Source: Stropharia rugosoannulata
Taxonomy: Eukaryota > Basidiomycota > Agaricomycetes > Agaricales > Strophariaceae
Length of the DNA stretch: 64,000 nucleotides
NCBI GenBank assembly: GCA_028532985.1
Contig: JANCIK010000008.1
Coordinates: 1,302,001 to 1,366,000 of the forward strand
Direction of reading: 5' to 3'
Shown here: positions 21,225 through 34,381 of the stretch, one piece after another
Numbering within the stretch: the first letter of the stretch is position 1
Layout of the letters: each line of letters begins with the position of its first letter
Position numbers and translations under genes: made by a program
The notes under the pieces: model-generated
Databases searched by the model: none
The model's input: the letters and a program-made list of their open reading frames with translations, nothing else
Told to the model about the DNA's origin: nothing

Positions 21225-24200
21225 TCAAATCGACACGAGCCCAAGTTCACGTGCGAAATGTTTGACTTTCGGGGAAGGCAGTGCCTTAGTAAGCGTGTCA
21301 GCAACCATCTCGTCCGTAGGGCAATACACAAGACGAAGGGATCCGTTCTCGACGATCCAGCGGATAAAATGGAAGCGGATGTCAATGTGTTTCGTGCGTG
21401 CGTGATATTGATGATCTTTCGTAAGAGCGATGGCTGATTGGTTGTCTGAAAATAGAGTTGTAGCTGCCAGAGATGTGTCGTAAATTTGGGATATAAGGGA
21501 ACGAAGCCAAAGTGCTTCCTTAGCCGCATATGTTGCCGCAACATACTCGCTTTCCGTGGTTGACAGTGAAATAATTTCCTGGCGTTTAGTGGACCAAGAA
21601 ACAGCTCCGCCGTGCAATAAAAATGCGTAGCCAGAAATAGCGTGCCTATCTTCGGCCATATTCCCATCGGCATCCGCGTAGCCGGTTAATTCTGTTGCCT
21701 GACAGCTGTATGTAAGCCAAAGATCAATAGTCCCCTTTAAGTACCGAAAAATCCGCTTAACAGCAGTCCAATGCGCTTCGCCAGGATTGCGTGAGTATCT
21801 CGAGACAGTCTGAACAGCATAAGCAATATCTGGGCGCGTACCCTGCGCTGCATACATGAGAGATCCAACAGCCTCGTGGTATGGCACGTGCCGCATTTTT
21901 GCTATTTCTTCCGTGGTAGATGGACTTTGTGCAGTCAAAAAATGGATATTTGTTTCCATTGGGATGGAAACGGGCCGTAAATCCGCAAGATTATATCGCG
22001 TGAGTATAGAGTTAATGTAGGAACGTTGTGAGAGATGTATGGAGTGCCGTTCTCGATCACGGCGCACCTCGATGCCCAAAATCCAGTGAATTTCGCCCAA
22101 GTCCGTGATGTCCACGTGCCGCGTGATGCTGAGTTTGAAATCAGTGATGAGATCGTTTGTTGATCCCACAATGGTACAGTCATCAACATGCACTGCCAGT
22201 ACCACCATGAAGTCTCCGTCGCCACGTCTCCTGAAGAACACAGCCTGGTCCACCTCGCACCTAGTAAATCCTAGCTCCTTCACCATGATCTCGACCAGCC
22301 TCTGATACCACCTCCTCCCAGATTGCTTCAAGCCATATAGGGTTTTCTTCAACCTGCAAACCATGCCAGAAGACGAAGGGGATGGGTAACCAGGGGGCTG
22401 CTGCATGTATGTATATGGTTTCGTCTGAGGTGAGTACCCCATTTAAATAAGCCCCTTTAATGTCGATTTGATGAATCTCGTGGTCCTCTGCAGCCGCAAT
22501 TGCAAGGACAGTCCGGATAGAAGATAGACGCGCCACGGGCGCAAATGTATCGAAATAATCGACCCCTGGAACCTGCGAGAACCCCTGCGCGACCAGACGC
22601 GCCTTGTACCTCACGACATTCCCTGCCGCATCCTTCTTGGCCCGAAAAACCCACTTCGAGCCTACAATGTTGGCGTTCTTGGGTGCGTTGACTAGCTCCC
22701 ATGTTCCTGCAGTTCGTAGTGCCGACAGTTCCTCCTGAATAGCCGCCTCCCACAGTGGCCAATCTGGCCGCGCCTGTGCATCGGTAAGTGACGTAGGCTC
22801 GAGCGCCTCAACCTCGCTGATCTCGGCTGCCATAGCATATTCCTCCACAAAATCCACGGCCATCGAGACTTCAGCTAGCTCGGTCATGGGCACGGAGTCT
22901 GCAGCGTTGGAGTCAGCGCTCACACTCGAGACCTGCTCTGGCGTAGATGGTAATTGAATGCCCGTTGCGATTAGCTTCCCGGGCCCTTGTCCCATGGTAC
23001 CACGCCCTTCAAGCACATCCTGTACATGCTGCGACAGTTTGCGAATGCGTTTGGATCGCTTCGGGTCCTCGGCGGGCTCCTCAAGCTTTGTCGAGTGTTC
23101 TGGGGGTGCCGTGGATGCTCTGGAAGCAGCTGGTGCTGTCGGATTCGAGGTATGTTTGTCAGCATCCATCTCGAGCATTATCAGCGGCTGATGTGGCTCC
23201 CCCTCGAGATGAGGGGCTGACAGTGCTCCCGTCTTGTCGTAGTAGACGTTCCGTTCCACGGAGACAGTACCCTTTTCCGGCCAGTATACCCTCACGCCCT
23301 TCGAGTTCTCATCAATGCCCATCCACCTGCCCTGCCGTACCCGTCCTCCCAGCTTTGTACCACCCTCAACCCGTACCCAGACCTTCTCGCCCCATTCCCG
23401 AACCTTGCTGAGGTCGGGCTTCTTTCCGTAAGCAGCTTCGTATGGCGTCTTGCCGTCAACAGCCTTAGTCGAAGTGCGATTGAGTAACCATACTACGTGC
23501 CGCGCTGCCTCGGCCCAGAGAGATTTCGGAAGGCCGCTGGCATGCAACAATGCGCGCACGTGCTCCATGATGACTCGGTTTCGCCGCTCCGCAACGCCGT
23601 TATGCTGTGGGGTGTCGTGAACAGTGCGCTTCGCATGCGTGCCGCGTTTCTTGAGATGAAGTGTGAATTCCTTCCCCTCGTACTCGCCGCCCCGATCAGA
23701 GTGCAATATCTTGATCTTCACGCCATGCTGTGTGTCCACCCAGGCCTCGTACTCCTTGTATGAGTTGAAGGTCTCCGATTTCTTCTTCAAGAAGTCAATG
23801 TTGGTGAGTCGAGTTTTGTCATCCGTGTAGGTGATGTAATAACGCTTTCCGCCCTTCGTGCGTATAGGTGCTGGTCCCCAGAGATCAGAGTGTATCTCGC
23901 CGCCAAATTCGGCCGCATGCTCCCCCTCGCGCTCATGAGAGACAGGCTTTCTCGTAGCCTTCGCGTACACACAGGACTCGCAGAAGAAAGGCTCGCCGGC
24001 TGGGGTGTCCTCAAGACGAACTCCAGTCACAAACTTGTTGGCAACAAGCCGTTGCGCAACCACAGGTGAGATATGGCCCATTCGTCGGTGAAACTGATCC
24101 AACGTGATAGTATCCACGGCATTTACAATGTCGCCTTCCATTGTGAAGCGATACAGGCCCTTTGAAGATTTCGGAAGCTGTCCCATGTGCTCGCCGTCTG

Positions 24201-25155
24201 GCCCAGTGATGGTACACTTCCCGTTTCCGAATGTGAGCATAAACCCAAGCTCATCAAGCTTCCCAACTGACACAAGAGTGTAGCCCGCCTCCGGAGAATA
24301 CAAGACCTCATCAAGACGGAGTTTGGTGATGTCGACCCCATTTGGTATGTCTATTGTGATGCTTCCCACGCCCGTAGCACTGAAGTTGCCCTTGTTCGCA
24401 GCGCGCAAGGCTTTCGGAGGGATTTCGTGGAAGTTTTCGAAGTCATCACAGTACGGGGAGATGTGTCGGGATGTACCAGAGTCCATGAGGTTTATGCGGG
24501 CAGCGTCTGGGGTTTCCGAAGTGGGGTGAGTAGCCAAAACCTCAGAGAGTGAGTCCTCGGAATCACTGGCTGACTGCATGTCTTCCCCATCAGAAATTCT
24601 GTCCCAGCTGCCATCGGAGCAGTGCTCAACATCATCCACCTCACCATCCTCATCGTCAGAGAACCAGTCGCTAGCGTTAGCCACGCTGCTCTCGCAATCG
24701 GAGTCGTCAGTCTCAGAATCAGAGTCAGAGCCAGAAATAGAAGCAAGATCCACAGAGCAAGAGTCAGAATCGGAATCCTCGACATTGCTATCCGCAGCCA
24801 GCACACAATCGCTGTCTGCATCGGAATCGCCAGCTGCTACAGCATTTGCAGCTTCTGTGGTCTTCTTGGCGGAACTCCCTTTGCCCTTGTCGTCTTTTGC
24901 GGGCTTGGGGCACTTGTCCTTGTAGTGACCTTTCTCGCCGCAGTTCCAGCATACACCACGGGGTAGTTTCGCCTTGCCCTTGCCGCCCTTCGACGTGTGA
25001 CCTACAGCGAGTGCCTCGTCCTTGTCACTGTCCTTTGACTTCGAGCCACCATAGCGCCTGTTGCGCTGGGTTTTCTGGCGCTCGTACTCCTCGGAAATGA
25101 GTGAAATGAGTGAATCAGGGGCAATGGTCTTGGTCTGAGCAAACATCCGGGCCGC
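21225..25155 (-). pseudogene. copia gag-pol, truncated and frameshifted
   Basis: Domains in order on the minus strand: a gag zinc knuckle CWNCGEKGHYKDKC (near 24950), an acidic Asp/Ser linker, a protease site MDSGTSRH, integrase (HRRMGHIS...CESC, then DLWGP, SDRGGEY and GVAERRNR), reverse transcriptase (KWVFRAKKD, IDIKGAYLNG, AVHVDDCTIV) and RNase H (GYADADGN, STTESEYVA, KHIDIRFHFI). This is the Ty1/copia order with integrase before reverse transcriptase. A 4-base duplication (atac) near 22410 shifts the frame between the two long ORFs. The first ~40 residues of the upstream ORF come from the neighbouring Ty3-C LTR, not from copia. Confidence 0.9.
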
Positions 25156-26120
25156 TGTGAGGGGCTGGGGCTGGCCCCTCGTGAAAACATGAAAAACCAT
25201 AAGGTTCAGAACATAGATACACAAGAAGCGACATATCCGCCATAACGATCGGAAACTACTATCGGAAACTGAAGGAACAAGAAGAAGCACGAAATATGAA
25301 GTCTAAGATATGAAGATGCAAGTTTATTCGAAGATATGAAATATGTACATGATGAAACAAGAAGACAAGCACAAGGAAGACTCAAGATGTTATTACAACT
25401 CAATGGCAGATCAAGAAAGATAACAGCATCAGAGCAATATTGGACTTCTGATGCCGACAACATCAGATCAATATTAACAATCTGATGTAACTATGGACCC
25501 ACAAGGGAGTCAATCACATGGAAATACTCGTACATACGACATGGGACAAATATGGCAACGGATTCCGACGATATGCAGGGGTTTCCGACGACATGCAAGC
25601 GTGTGGTAGCAGAAAGCAGAAGTATCTCGATACAAACACAAGGGACATAGGTGTGGAAAGAGGGTCGGAGGAGATGTATGTTTAGGGGAGAACATGGAGT
25701 TGATCCGGTCGCAGGAAGATCTCTTGTGCTTGGGCTTGGTTTCCGAAGATAAGGATATTTGTGGCCAAGATATGAAGCATGCTGTAGTGCAGCATGGTTT
25801 CCGACGAGATAAAGTCAGCACGGGCGGTCGGATCTTCGTGGATGGATATGGTACGATCTGGGCATGGCAACCAGACGGGTATTTAAGGAGTAGAATATCT
25901 CTGTACTTCTCCAGCTTCCTTCAGGGTTAAATTCTACCTACACACACCATACCAGTTCGCATCGGAAACCGTTGTTTAAACCTCGTACACTGGAAGCTCC
26001 TTGTTTTGAAACAAGTAAAACCTTTTCAACGTGCTATCGTTGTACACACGTTGCCTTCGCACATTGTGAACTTTAGAGACAGGCTTTTCAGACCAGTCCA
26101 ACCCAACTTCGCACCTCACA
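25156..26120 (+). repeat. Ty3-C 5' LTR
   Basis: Begins TGTGAGGGGCTGGGG and ends GCACCTCACA. TATTTAAGG near 25880 is a TATA-like box. The 3' copy is at 35739-36702 and an older inverted solo copy at 44536-45500. ORFs of about 85-120 residues on either strand here recur in each LTR copy and are not genes. Confidence 0.95.
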
Positions 26121-26123
26121 ACG

Positions 26124-26140
26124 TGGAGCCCACCGCGAGG
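26124..26140 (+). promoter_or_regulatory. Ty3-C primer binding site
   Basis: TGGAGCCCACCGCGAGG, three bases after the LTR, starts with TGG as expected for pairing with a tRNA 3' CCA end. The same 17 bases occur after the Ty3-B2 LTR. The tRNA was not identified; its discriminator base would be U. Confidence 0.75.
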
Positions 26141-26310
26141 GTCTACAGTTCACAATAGATCCGTCTGTTCCAGACCGTCGGATAACTCGTCAACTTGCTG
26201 CAGAATTTGCTATACCCCTACAACCTCCTGAAGCACCCATCAAGAGAAGAAGGAAAAGACCGACACCGTCAGGAAGCCAAATATCTTCAGTACTCAGCCA
26301 TATATCGGAA

Positions 26311-28293
26311 ATGGATCACGGAATCGAAGCAAACCCTTTTGAAGTTCAAACCGTGGCGCCCAAAGTCAAGCCTTACCCAAATCGCAACTCAAAAGATGCT
26401 CCATCGTTTACAGGACCCACTACTCCTTTACATCGATAGCTAGAGGACATCGAGGAATTATGCAAAGACAGGGGAGACACATCGGATATCACACGGATTA
26501 CAAAAACCCTGTGGTATGTGGATTACCGATACCACGAAACATGGAAGAATATTCTAGATGAAAACAAATCCTGGAAGGAGAATAAACAAATATTACTGGA
26601 ATATTTCCCTGGGTTGGATTCGCTCTACAAATACTCAGTCAACGATCTGCATAAATTAATACAGAAGTTTTCGAGCAAACCCATGGATAATCAAGAACTT
26701 CTAGCAGAATATCATTGTGAATTCATGATTATAGCTACTTATCTGGAGAAGGAGCAATTATCATCAAGAGACGACATCAACAGAAACTATGTTCTAGGTC
26801 TTCCAAAAGAATTCAGGGCGAAGGTTCTTACTCAATTAACGGCTGAAGACCCGAAGCGGAAACCGGGCCTGGTTCATGATTATCTTCAAGTTAATCGAGC
26901 GGCTCGATATGTTCTTCAAGATAACGCTTATTCTGACAGGTATGGCCTTGAAGACACACCTCGTGAACGGACGAAAACCGAAGAAACTGCTCTTGAGCTC
27001 ATGCTAAGGAAAATGACATCGGAATTAGGATCAATAAAGATGTTTATGCAAGGCCAACCTAATACATCTTTTCCGACGCAAGAAAGACCTATGTATCGTT
27101 CCACTCCGCGCTACGCCCCTGGTTGCTTGTTTTGCGGAGACATTAATCATATTATGAGGTCTTGCAACTTGCCGGATGAATTTATAAACAAGGGAATCAT
27201 CAAACAAGGGCCGAATGGTAGATTCACAATGGCTAACGGCGACTGGATCAATGGAACTGGAACAATAAAAGAAAGGATTGAAAACATCCTCAAACTGCAA
27301 TGTGCTCGAGATGTACCCCCTCACCTGTCGCCAGCTACCACGATGATGTTTTCCTGTACTACGGCTGAAACCTTGTTTAATTCTTCCAGTAAACTCGAAG
27401 AAGTCGACGAAGAAATCGGTGAGGTTTATCTGAAGACAAGGTCTTCGCCCCAAGACAAACCTGGACCAGGCAAAAACTCATCTGCTTATGAAAAAGTCCC
27501 TGAAGTCGTGATTGCCGAAAGGAAATCGGAAAAGACAATACCAGAAGCACATGTAAGATTTGAACCGGCTAAAGGACCCCAGTACCGATTCACCTCAGGA
27601 GCGGAAAATCTGGATCTTCTTAAGAAAGTCATATCAAAATCTTTGGATGCAGAAATTACTATTTCTCAAAGAGAGTTGTTGGCTATTTCTGGAGAACTTC
27701 GGAAATATTTCAAGGAAACAACTACACCAAAGAGAATTCCGACGGTTAGCTATGTTCATGGCGAAGAAAATGAAGGGTCTTATGTGCTACAATTTGCTTC
27801 GGAAAATGGGACATCGGATAGAGTCCTTTTGACGGCTTCTCCCCTTATGAAACTCAGGGTGATACCCGCGTTGCTAAACGGTGAATTCACGGCGGAATGT
27901 GTCTTGGACCAAGGATCGGAAATCATGGCAATGGACAAGCGCATATGGAGAAAACTGTCTCACAATATAAACCCAGAAAGGAAAATATATATGGAGTCTG
28001 CCAACACGGAATTATCGCAAACGGATGGAATGTGCGAAAACCTTAAAATCACTATTGGAAGCCTTGAACTCTATTTTCAAGTACATGTCGTGGATAAAGC
28101 CCCTTTTCAAGTTCTGATAGGACGACCGTTCTTTGTGTATACTGGATGCACTACTAGGGATTATACAAATGGCGACCAGGAAGTTACTTTGACTTGCCCC
28201 AACACACAAAAAGTGGTTACTATTCCAACTCAGCCCAGGAACAAGGTTTCCGAAAAAGAGTTAGCGGATTTTCCAGAATCCCGACTGAATTAA
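26311..28293 (+). pseudogene. Ty3-C gag-protease, one nonsense codon
   Basis: The frame from ATG 26311 is interrupted by TAG at 26437 and then stays open for 591 codons from 26518 to 28293. The first half is capsid-like (WYVDYRYHETWKNI, LLAEYHCEFMIIATYLEKE). A knuckle C-x2-C-x4-H-x4-C (CLFCGDINHIMRSC) lies near 27127-27168. The C-terminal part is a retropepsin-like domain with VLDQGSEIMAMD where LDSGSQ is usual, then VLIGRPFF. Asp is kept but the following Ser is Gln, so activity is doubtful. Ty3-B2 has the related domain with LDSGSQ. Confidence 0.8.
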
Positions 28294-28308
28294 AACGGTC
28301 GGGAAAGA

Positions 28309-31300
28309 TGTTCATGTTAAATATAGTGCACAAGAAACGACATGAACAGCAAGAGAAGGATATTCCTTCAGCACTATCATTTGGACGATTTATAACTCCC
28401 TTATTTGCGGCAAGAATAGATGATGAAAGAGGATCATCATACCATGAAATATACCCTACTAATTTTAATTTTGAAGTTTCGGCTAGATTTATCGGCCAAT
28501 GTTTACAGAAGACTTATGCTTACTCTTTTCAACAAAGAGCATTAATAATAAAAGCCAGGAAGAAATATAAACCTGTGGCAAGACGGACGTTTCCTGTGTC
28601 AACTACACTTCCCGAAGAATATCGTGTTATTAGAAGAATTCCATCGGATCCTCTGGCTAATATGAAACCGTTACCTTTTAAAGTGGACCATATTGAACCA
28701 GGAATACGCTATACTAAAGAACGAATGGATGCCTGGAACATAAATGAAGATGGCTTCTTGACACCGGATGAAGCTCGTCTAGTTCAATGGATCATTAAAG
28801 AACATGAGATGGGATTCGCCTGGAATGAGATGGAGAAAGGTGCCTTCAGAGAAGACTATTTTGAACCTCTAAAGATACCCGTTGTACCACATGAACCATG
28901 GGCGGAAAAACCGATACCGATACCTCCAGGCATCGCTAAAGAAGTCATGAGAATTTTTCAAGATAAAGTCGCAAGCAAAGTATATGAACCTTCTAGTTCA
29001 CCTTATCGGTCCAGGATCTTATATGTGCCAAAGAAAAGCGGAGCAATACGGGTGGTGCATGACCTGAGAAGGTTGAATGCAGTAACCATAAAAGACTCAG
29101 CTCTACCGCCAGTTGTAGAACTTTATGCGGAATCTTTCGGTGGAAGAACTATCTATGCCATGTTTGATTTGTTCGTAGGATTTGACCATCGGATTCTTCA
29201 TCAAGATTCAAGAGATTATACTACGTTCTCTTCGCCTATCGGAAACCTGAGATTGACCCGTCTACCACAAGGATTTACAAATTCGGTTCAAGTACAACAG
29301 GGAGATGTGTCATTTATCTTGGAGCCTGAGATTCCTGAATTTACGGCACCTTTTGTGGACGATGTACCGGTCAAAGGACCACGATCTTATTATCAAGATG
29401 AGAATGGGGTCTATGAAACGATTTCCGAAAACCCTGGCATCAGAAGATTTGTCTGGGAACACTTGAACAATGTACATCGCATTATTCAAAGGATACAGCA
29501 TGCTGGAGGAACCTTCAATGCCTCGAAATCCTTTTTGGCTGTACCAAGAATTAATGTTGTTGGCCATATGTGCAGCATCCAAGGAAGGACGGTTGATGAG
29601 TCAAAAGTCAGAGTTATCAGGGATTGGAAACCTTGTGAAAACTTGACAGAAGTTCGCTCATTCTTGGGAACATTGGGTGTAATGCGTATCTTTATAAAAG
29701 ATTATGCAATGCATTCAAGACTGTTAACTGAACTAACAAAGAAGGACGTTGAATTCACATGGGGACAAAGAGAACAAGAAGCAATGGACAGTTTAAAGCG
29801 TCTCTTAATTCAGTCTCCAGCATTAACGGCATTGGACTATGAATCCGAAGGACAGATAATAATGGAGGTGGACTCAAGCAACATAGCCGTGGGTTTTATT
29901 TTATCTCAGGTTAAAGAAGACGGAAAGGAACATCCTGCGCGGTTTGGTTCTATAACTTGGAACGAAAGAGAATCAAGATACTCACAAGCCAAGATCGAGT
30001 TATATGGCCTATTTCGCAGCCTTAGAGCGTATCGGATATACCTGGTTGGAGTGGAAAACTTGATAGTCAGGACTGATGCGAGTTACCTCAAGGGAATGTT
30101 AAACAACCCCGATATACAACCTAATGCTACGATAAATCGCTGGATAGCCGCCATACTTTTGTTTGACTTCAAGCTAGAACACGTCCCTGGAAAATCACAT
30201 TCACCAGACGGTCTGTCAAGAAGGAGACGATCAGAATTAGATCCTCAAGAAGATTCCGAAGAAGAAGTAGAAGACTGGATCGACAGGGCATGCGGCTTCG
30301 GAATCTGGGTCTTAAACAAAAATGACGATCGGAAATTCACTCACATGTCCATGGTACAGAAGAAAATACCAGGATCGTCATTGTCTTACAAGGCTATGGT
30401 ACTTATTGCAGCTAAATCGGTACCTCACCGTTCGGAAATTACTACAACGCTTAAATTACCGGTTTCCGACAGAGGGGCTGACATGGATGAGGAATTAAAG
30501 AAGGTCAAAGAATTTCTAGGCGACCCCGAAAGACCCGCATGGATTCGCACAAGAAAGGAGTATGACCGCTTCCTCAAGAAAGTAAGGCAATTCTTCATAC
30601 TGGACGGAAAGCTATGGAAAAGGTCCGATGATGGTGAACATAAACAAGTGGTACAACAAGAAGATAGGCTTCGGATACTTCAAGAAGTACATGATAACTT
30701 AGGACATAAGTCTTATTTCACTGTGTGGAATAGGCTCACGGCGTTTTTGGTGGCCTAACATCAGTAATGATCTTACGTGGTACTTGAAGACCTGCGATAT
30801 ATGTCAGCGACAGTCTAGGGTAAAGAACCTCATTCCGCCAACGGTAGCTCGTCCATTGTCGCTTTTTGTCAAAGTTCACGCGGATACTTTCTTTATGCCC
30901 AAAGGAAAAGGGGGAAAACATCTCTGTCTTCATCTACGATGTTCACTTTCGGGAATGCCTGAAGCTCTGGCTGTAGCGTCGGAAAACCATACGGTTATAG
31001 GAGAATTTCTGTTGGATGTTATGTCGCGATGGGGAGCTATGGCTATTATCGTGACAGACAATGGTACACCTTGGGTTAAAGCCGTGAACTACTTGGCGGA
31101 AAAATATGGAATCTACCACATCAGAATTTCGGGATATAATTCGCAGGCAAACGGCTTGATTGAAAAACGACATCTCGATGTTAGGGAAGCAATAGTCAAG
31201 ACTTGTGAAGGCGACTTATCAATATGGCCATTAATTCTCCGATTTGTTTTATGGGCTGAACGTGTTACGGTACAAAAATCAACAGGTTATACTCCCTACT

Positions 31301-31841
31301 ATATCGCACACGGAGTGGAACCATTATTTCCATTTGACATTACAGAAGCGACTTTCATGTTTCCGATCAAGTTGATATGATTTCCGAAGAAGAGCTAATA
31401 GCACGAAGAGCTATAATGCTGCAGAAGCGACCGGAAGATCTTGAAAGGGTCAAGGACAAAGTGGAGCAAGCACGGCTGAGGCAAGCTCGTTATTTTGAGC
31501 AATACAATAAGCATCGCATCGTGTTACAGGATTTCGCACCAGGTACTTTGGTCCTAGTCAGAAATTCACCAGTTGAAAAATCACTTGATCGGAAAACAAA
31601 ACCGCGATACTTTGGGCCTCTAATGGTGTTACGACGAACGAAAGGGGGGTCTTACATCTGCGCTGAACTCAGTGGAGCCGTATCCTACAAGAGATTCGCC
31701 GCATATCGCCTAATACCTTATATATCAAGAGAACCGCTTGAAATACCATGGGAACTATTGTCTCAACCCAAGGATCTAATTGAAGGCATGGTACGCGAAG
31801 AGGTACCTGAGGACTCGCAAGTGGCGCCTGATGATGAATAA
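28309..31841 (+). pseudogene. Ty3-C reverse transcriptase, RNase H and integrase, two frameshifts
   Basis: Pol is in the -1 frame relative to gag and probably starts at ATG 28309, 15 bp after the gag stop. The reverse transcriptase shows SSPYRSRILYVPKKSG, VVHDLRRLNAVTIKD, RLPQGFTNSVQ and FVDDVPVKGP at the active site; the related Ty3-B2 has YIDDVP. RNase H has MEVDSSNIAVG, KIELYGL and RTDASYLKGM. Integrase has HDNLGH...CDICQ, VHADTFFM, VTDNGTPW and GLIEKRH. A one-base loss near 30745 and another near 31360 split the integrase. The last part (31377-31841) is an SH3-like tail without a chromodomain. Confidence 0.85.
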
Positions 31842-32100
31842 CAAGTTTCCGACAACGCTTACACAACCTATATTTCTTAATGGAGCTTCAACAGTTTCAA
31901 GTTCATTTCTTCTCATTTGTTAAATAAACTCTTTTTCTTTTAGGTTATGTTTCTGTTTTTACAAGATTATAAAATTATTGCTTTCAAACTAAAATGTGCA
32001 TGACCAAGACAATTTATTGACTACAAGATACTATGACAATATGGTTTCCGACGAAGGGCGAAAGGAAATGCGACAAGAAGAAATACATATAAATCCTTTT

Positions 32101-33108
32101 TTACCTCCTGCGGAATCTTTTTACTTCCCCGGACATTCTACGGATCTCCTCGATACGCTCCATTGATAATTCCACCAGATCGCGAAGCCGATTTTCCATG
32201 TCAGAATAATGTCGCAGGTTTCTTTCGCAAAGGTCGTCCAGCTCTTCAAGCCCATCTGTTGGGTTGGCAGTCGTTTGCCATTCGCGGAAATCTCGCACCA
32301 ACTGCGTATATGGTGCATACGAGGGTAAACCCTCAACAGGACCGCTAGAACTTGCGTTGGGACTAGAACGCGTAATACCTGTGCAACGAGGTTACCGAAA
32401 CCTGTTAAAGATAGGGAATTGTAATTACTCACCTGAAGTTCCCTCGCCAACATCTTTTTGCTTTGCGACGATGGACTCCGTGTACTCGAAAACAGGCGTT
32501 GCCTCATAGTATGGAAGAGGGCCATCATCCTCAATTCGCATAGGGCTCGAAGGCGCGTTGTAGGGGGCTACTGCGTTGGCCGTGTCGTCTGCTTCAAGTT
32601 CGTCCACTTCTTCGACCTCGTTGTCCTGGCTGCTGTCGCTTTCGCTGTCGCTGTCGCCGTCGCTATCTTCTTCGGGCTCTGGGTGGACGGTACGGGACCG
32701 TCGGTCGTATGAGAAGTCGCTGCCAGCTAAGGCACGAGTCAGGAAGTCGCCCGGGTGTTGTTTCTAAATTACGGATGAAGTTATCAGCATGAAAGCGACA
32801 GAATACAATTAACGGACACTTACACATTCGGCAGTATTATTGCTGCAATTCTTTTTGTCAACCTTGCAATTGGTACATGCCCTGCTCCAGCGAGGTGTGT
32901 AGCGCAAAGTACACATATAGCCGGGGTGACTTTGGCACCAAGAACACCGCTAGGTCAATGCTTTAGTATGGCTGTAACTCAGTATGGCATATTTACTCAC
33001 CTGGTCGTACTCATACCACCCTTCTGCAAGTCCAAGAATTTGTGGAGCGGACCAGCGCATATCGACTTCATACGTAGAGGCGGGACGAGCGGTGCGACGA
33101 GGAGGCAT
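32101..33108 (-). CDS. asC1: four-exon antisense zinc-finger-like gene of Ty3-C
   Basis: Function unknown. Exons 33108-33001, 32949-32824, 32763-32433 and 32378-32101 join in frame with GT-AG introns of 51, 60 and 54 bp and give 280 residues with no defect seen. Exon 2 starts directly with six cysteines, C-x2-C-x7-C-x11-C-x2-C-x6-C (RCSWC ... ACTNCKVDKKNCS), likely a zinc site. Exon 3 is acidic with a D/S repeat. Exon 4 is a charged coiled-coil helix (LCERNLRHYSDMENRLRDLV) ending in KRFRRR. A TATA box TATAAAAAG on the minus strand (33172-33180) lies 64 bp before the ATG. The gene converges with pol, whose stop is 260 bp away. The 33109-33728 stretch holds this promoter and no other gene. Confidence 0.75.
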
Positions 33109-33728
33109 GTCTTAAGCAGGTGATGAATGTGGGGGGGGAAGAATGGTGAAAGTATGAGTGGAATGGGCAGGCTTTTTATATTCTTCTGGGACAGTGGTTC
33201 AGCACGCTTTCGGAAATCGGCTAGCTTTGAATGGGTCCGGCATCAGGCGTGGATGGCACTATGAAGAAACCGATAGAATGCTGTGGATTCTTCTCTATGA
33301 CTCGGTCCTATATGTTGGACAATTGGCCTGCCTTTACTGGAACCGCGATAACTTCGACGCGAATCTTGTTCAGATTTTCTATTTTTAGGTCGGAAATCAC
33401 CGTGGCTCATGTTCTGGAAAGCGGCGTTGCCTAATCAAGTATGACGGCGTGATGGCGTCGGGTTTATGGTGACGTGCCGTGCTGCTTTAGGGAATGGCGA
33501 TACCTCTTTTGTCTGCCGTCCGGTTGTTGCTGCGGCATTGCTCTGGGTTGCCGCGGAATTTTCAACTGGCGTTTTCGGCTGTAATGGCGCATGTGTAAGC
33601 TGGGCGGCTTGTTCAGTTTTACTTCGGCATCTTCCATTTTCATTCGGCATTTTTCGGCATCGTATGGCAGTGTCAAATTTGTGTGCGGAAATCTATCATA
33701 AGGAGTTTACATCTATGGGCAGTTGTAT

Positions 33729-34238
33729 CTACGGCTGATTGGCTTGTTTCTCAATCCAGTCCCTCCATCTCTCTACTCCATCTATGGTGAAGTCAGTTTC
33801 GCACAAGTAGCAGTGGCGGAAACCTTGCGACTGCTTCTCAGCTGCTTTGAGTAGGCTCAATGCCTTATCCTGCTCGCTGTCTACAAGAACGGCCCGTATT
33901 CGCTCATGACCCGGCGAAGCAAGAGTAGTGTCCACGATGACTGGGGTCGGAATTGTTTCGCGGATATATAATCTTCGAAATGGTCATTCTGTGCAGAATA
34001 GGGATTGTCAATTGGGTTTGATTTCAACGGGACAAGTGGGTCAACTTACAATGTAATGGCACAGGGCGGCAAGTGTCCGATGTGTTTCCATCGCGTCTGT
34101 TGCGGAACGAGATAGCATTTGATCGGATATCAATTGGTCTATGGTAGGCCGAATGGCATGCTCTAGGACCTGCATGATGTCCGCTGGATTCTTCACAGCT
34201 GTGGTCAATAATGTGGTGAATCGCGTGGTGGTGCTCAT
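33729..34238 (-). pseudogene. asC2: short antisense gene of Ty3-C, possible frameshift
   Basis: Not recognised. Exon 1 is 34238-34050 (63 codons, helical, ending THRTLAALCHYI) with donor gtaagt. The acceptor at 33989-33990 starts exon 2. In phase, exon 2 ends after 34 codons, while the more protein-like frame (FRHCYLCETDFTIDGVERW, 33935-33729) is one base off, so either a one-base error is present or an exon was missed. TATAAAAGGG on the minus strand (34268-34277) is 30 bp before the ATG, a strong core promoter. A single C-x2-C pair is seen. Confidence 0.5.
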
Positions 34239-34381
34239 TTCTGGTGTTTGGGCAGACTAGTTGCCTTCCCTTTTATACAGATTTCAGGCGCTGGGCTACT
34301 TGGCATTGGACGATCTGGACGCATGGATACATGTCACTTGTCTGGAGATTATCTAGCTAATTTCCGACAGCCGGTTGTTGG

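Larger units (their letters stand above)
20957..25155 (-). mobile_element. Ty1/copia element, 3' part only
   Basis: On the minus strand: late gag, protease, integrase, reverse transcriptase and RNase H, a purine tract and an LTR (20957-21217). The 5' end of gag and the 5' LTR are missing. At 25155 the sequence passes directly into the Ty3-C LTR. It lies in the gag gene of Ty3-D. Confidence 0.9.

Noticed and set aside
25206..25463. ORFs of 85-120 residues that recur at 25206-25870, 35789-36452 and 44785-45164, and the N-terminal 40 residues of the long ORF ending at 25290.
   Set aside because: They lie within the Ty3-C LTR copies on both strands and are repeat shadows.
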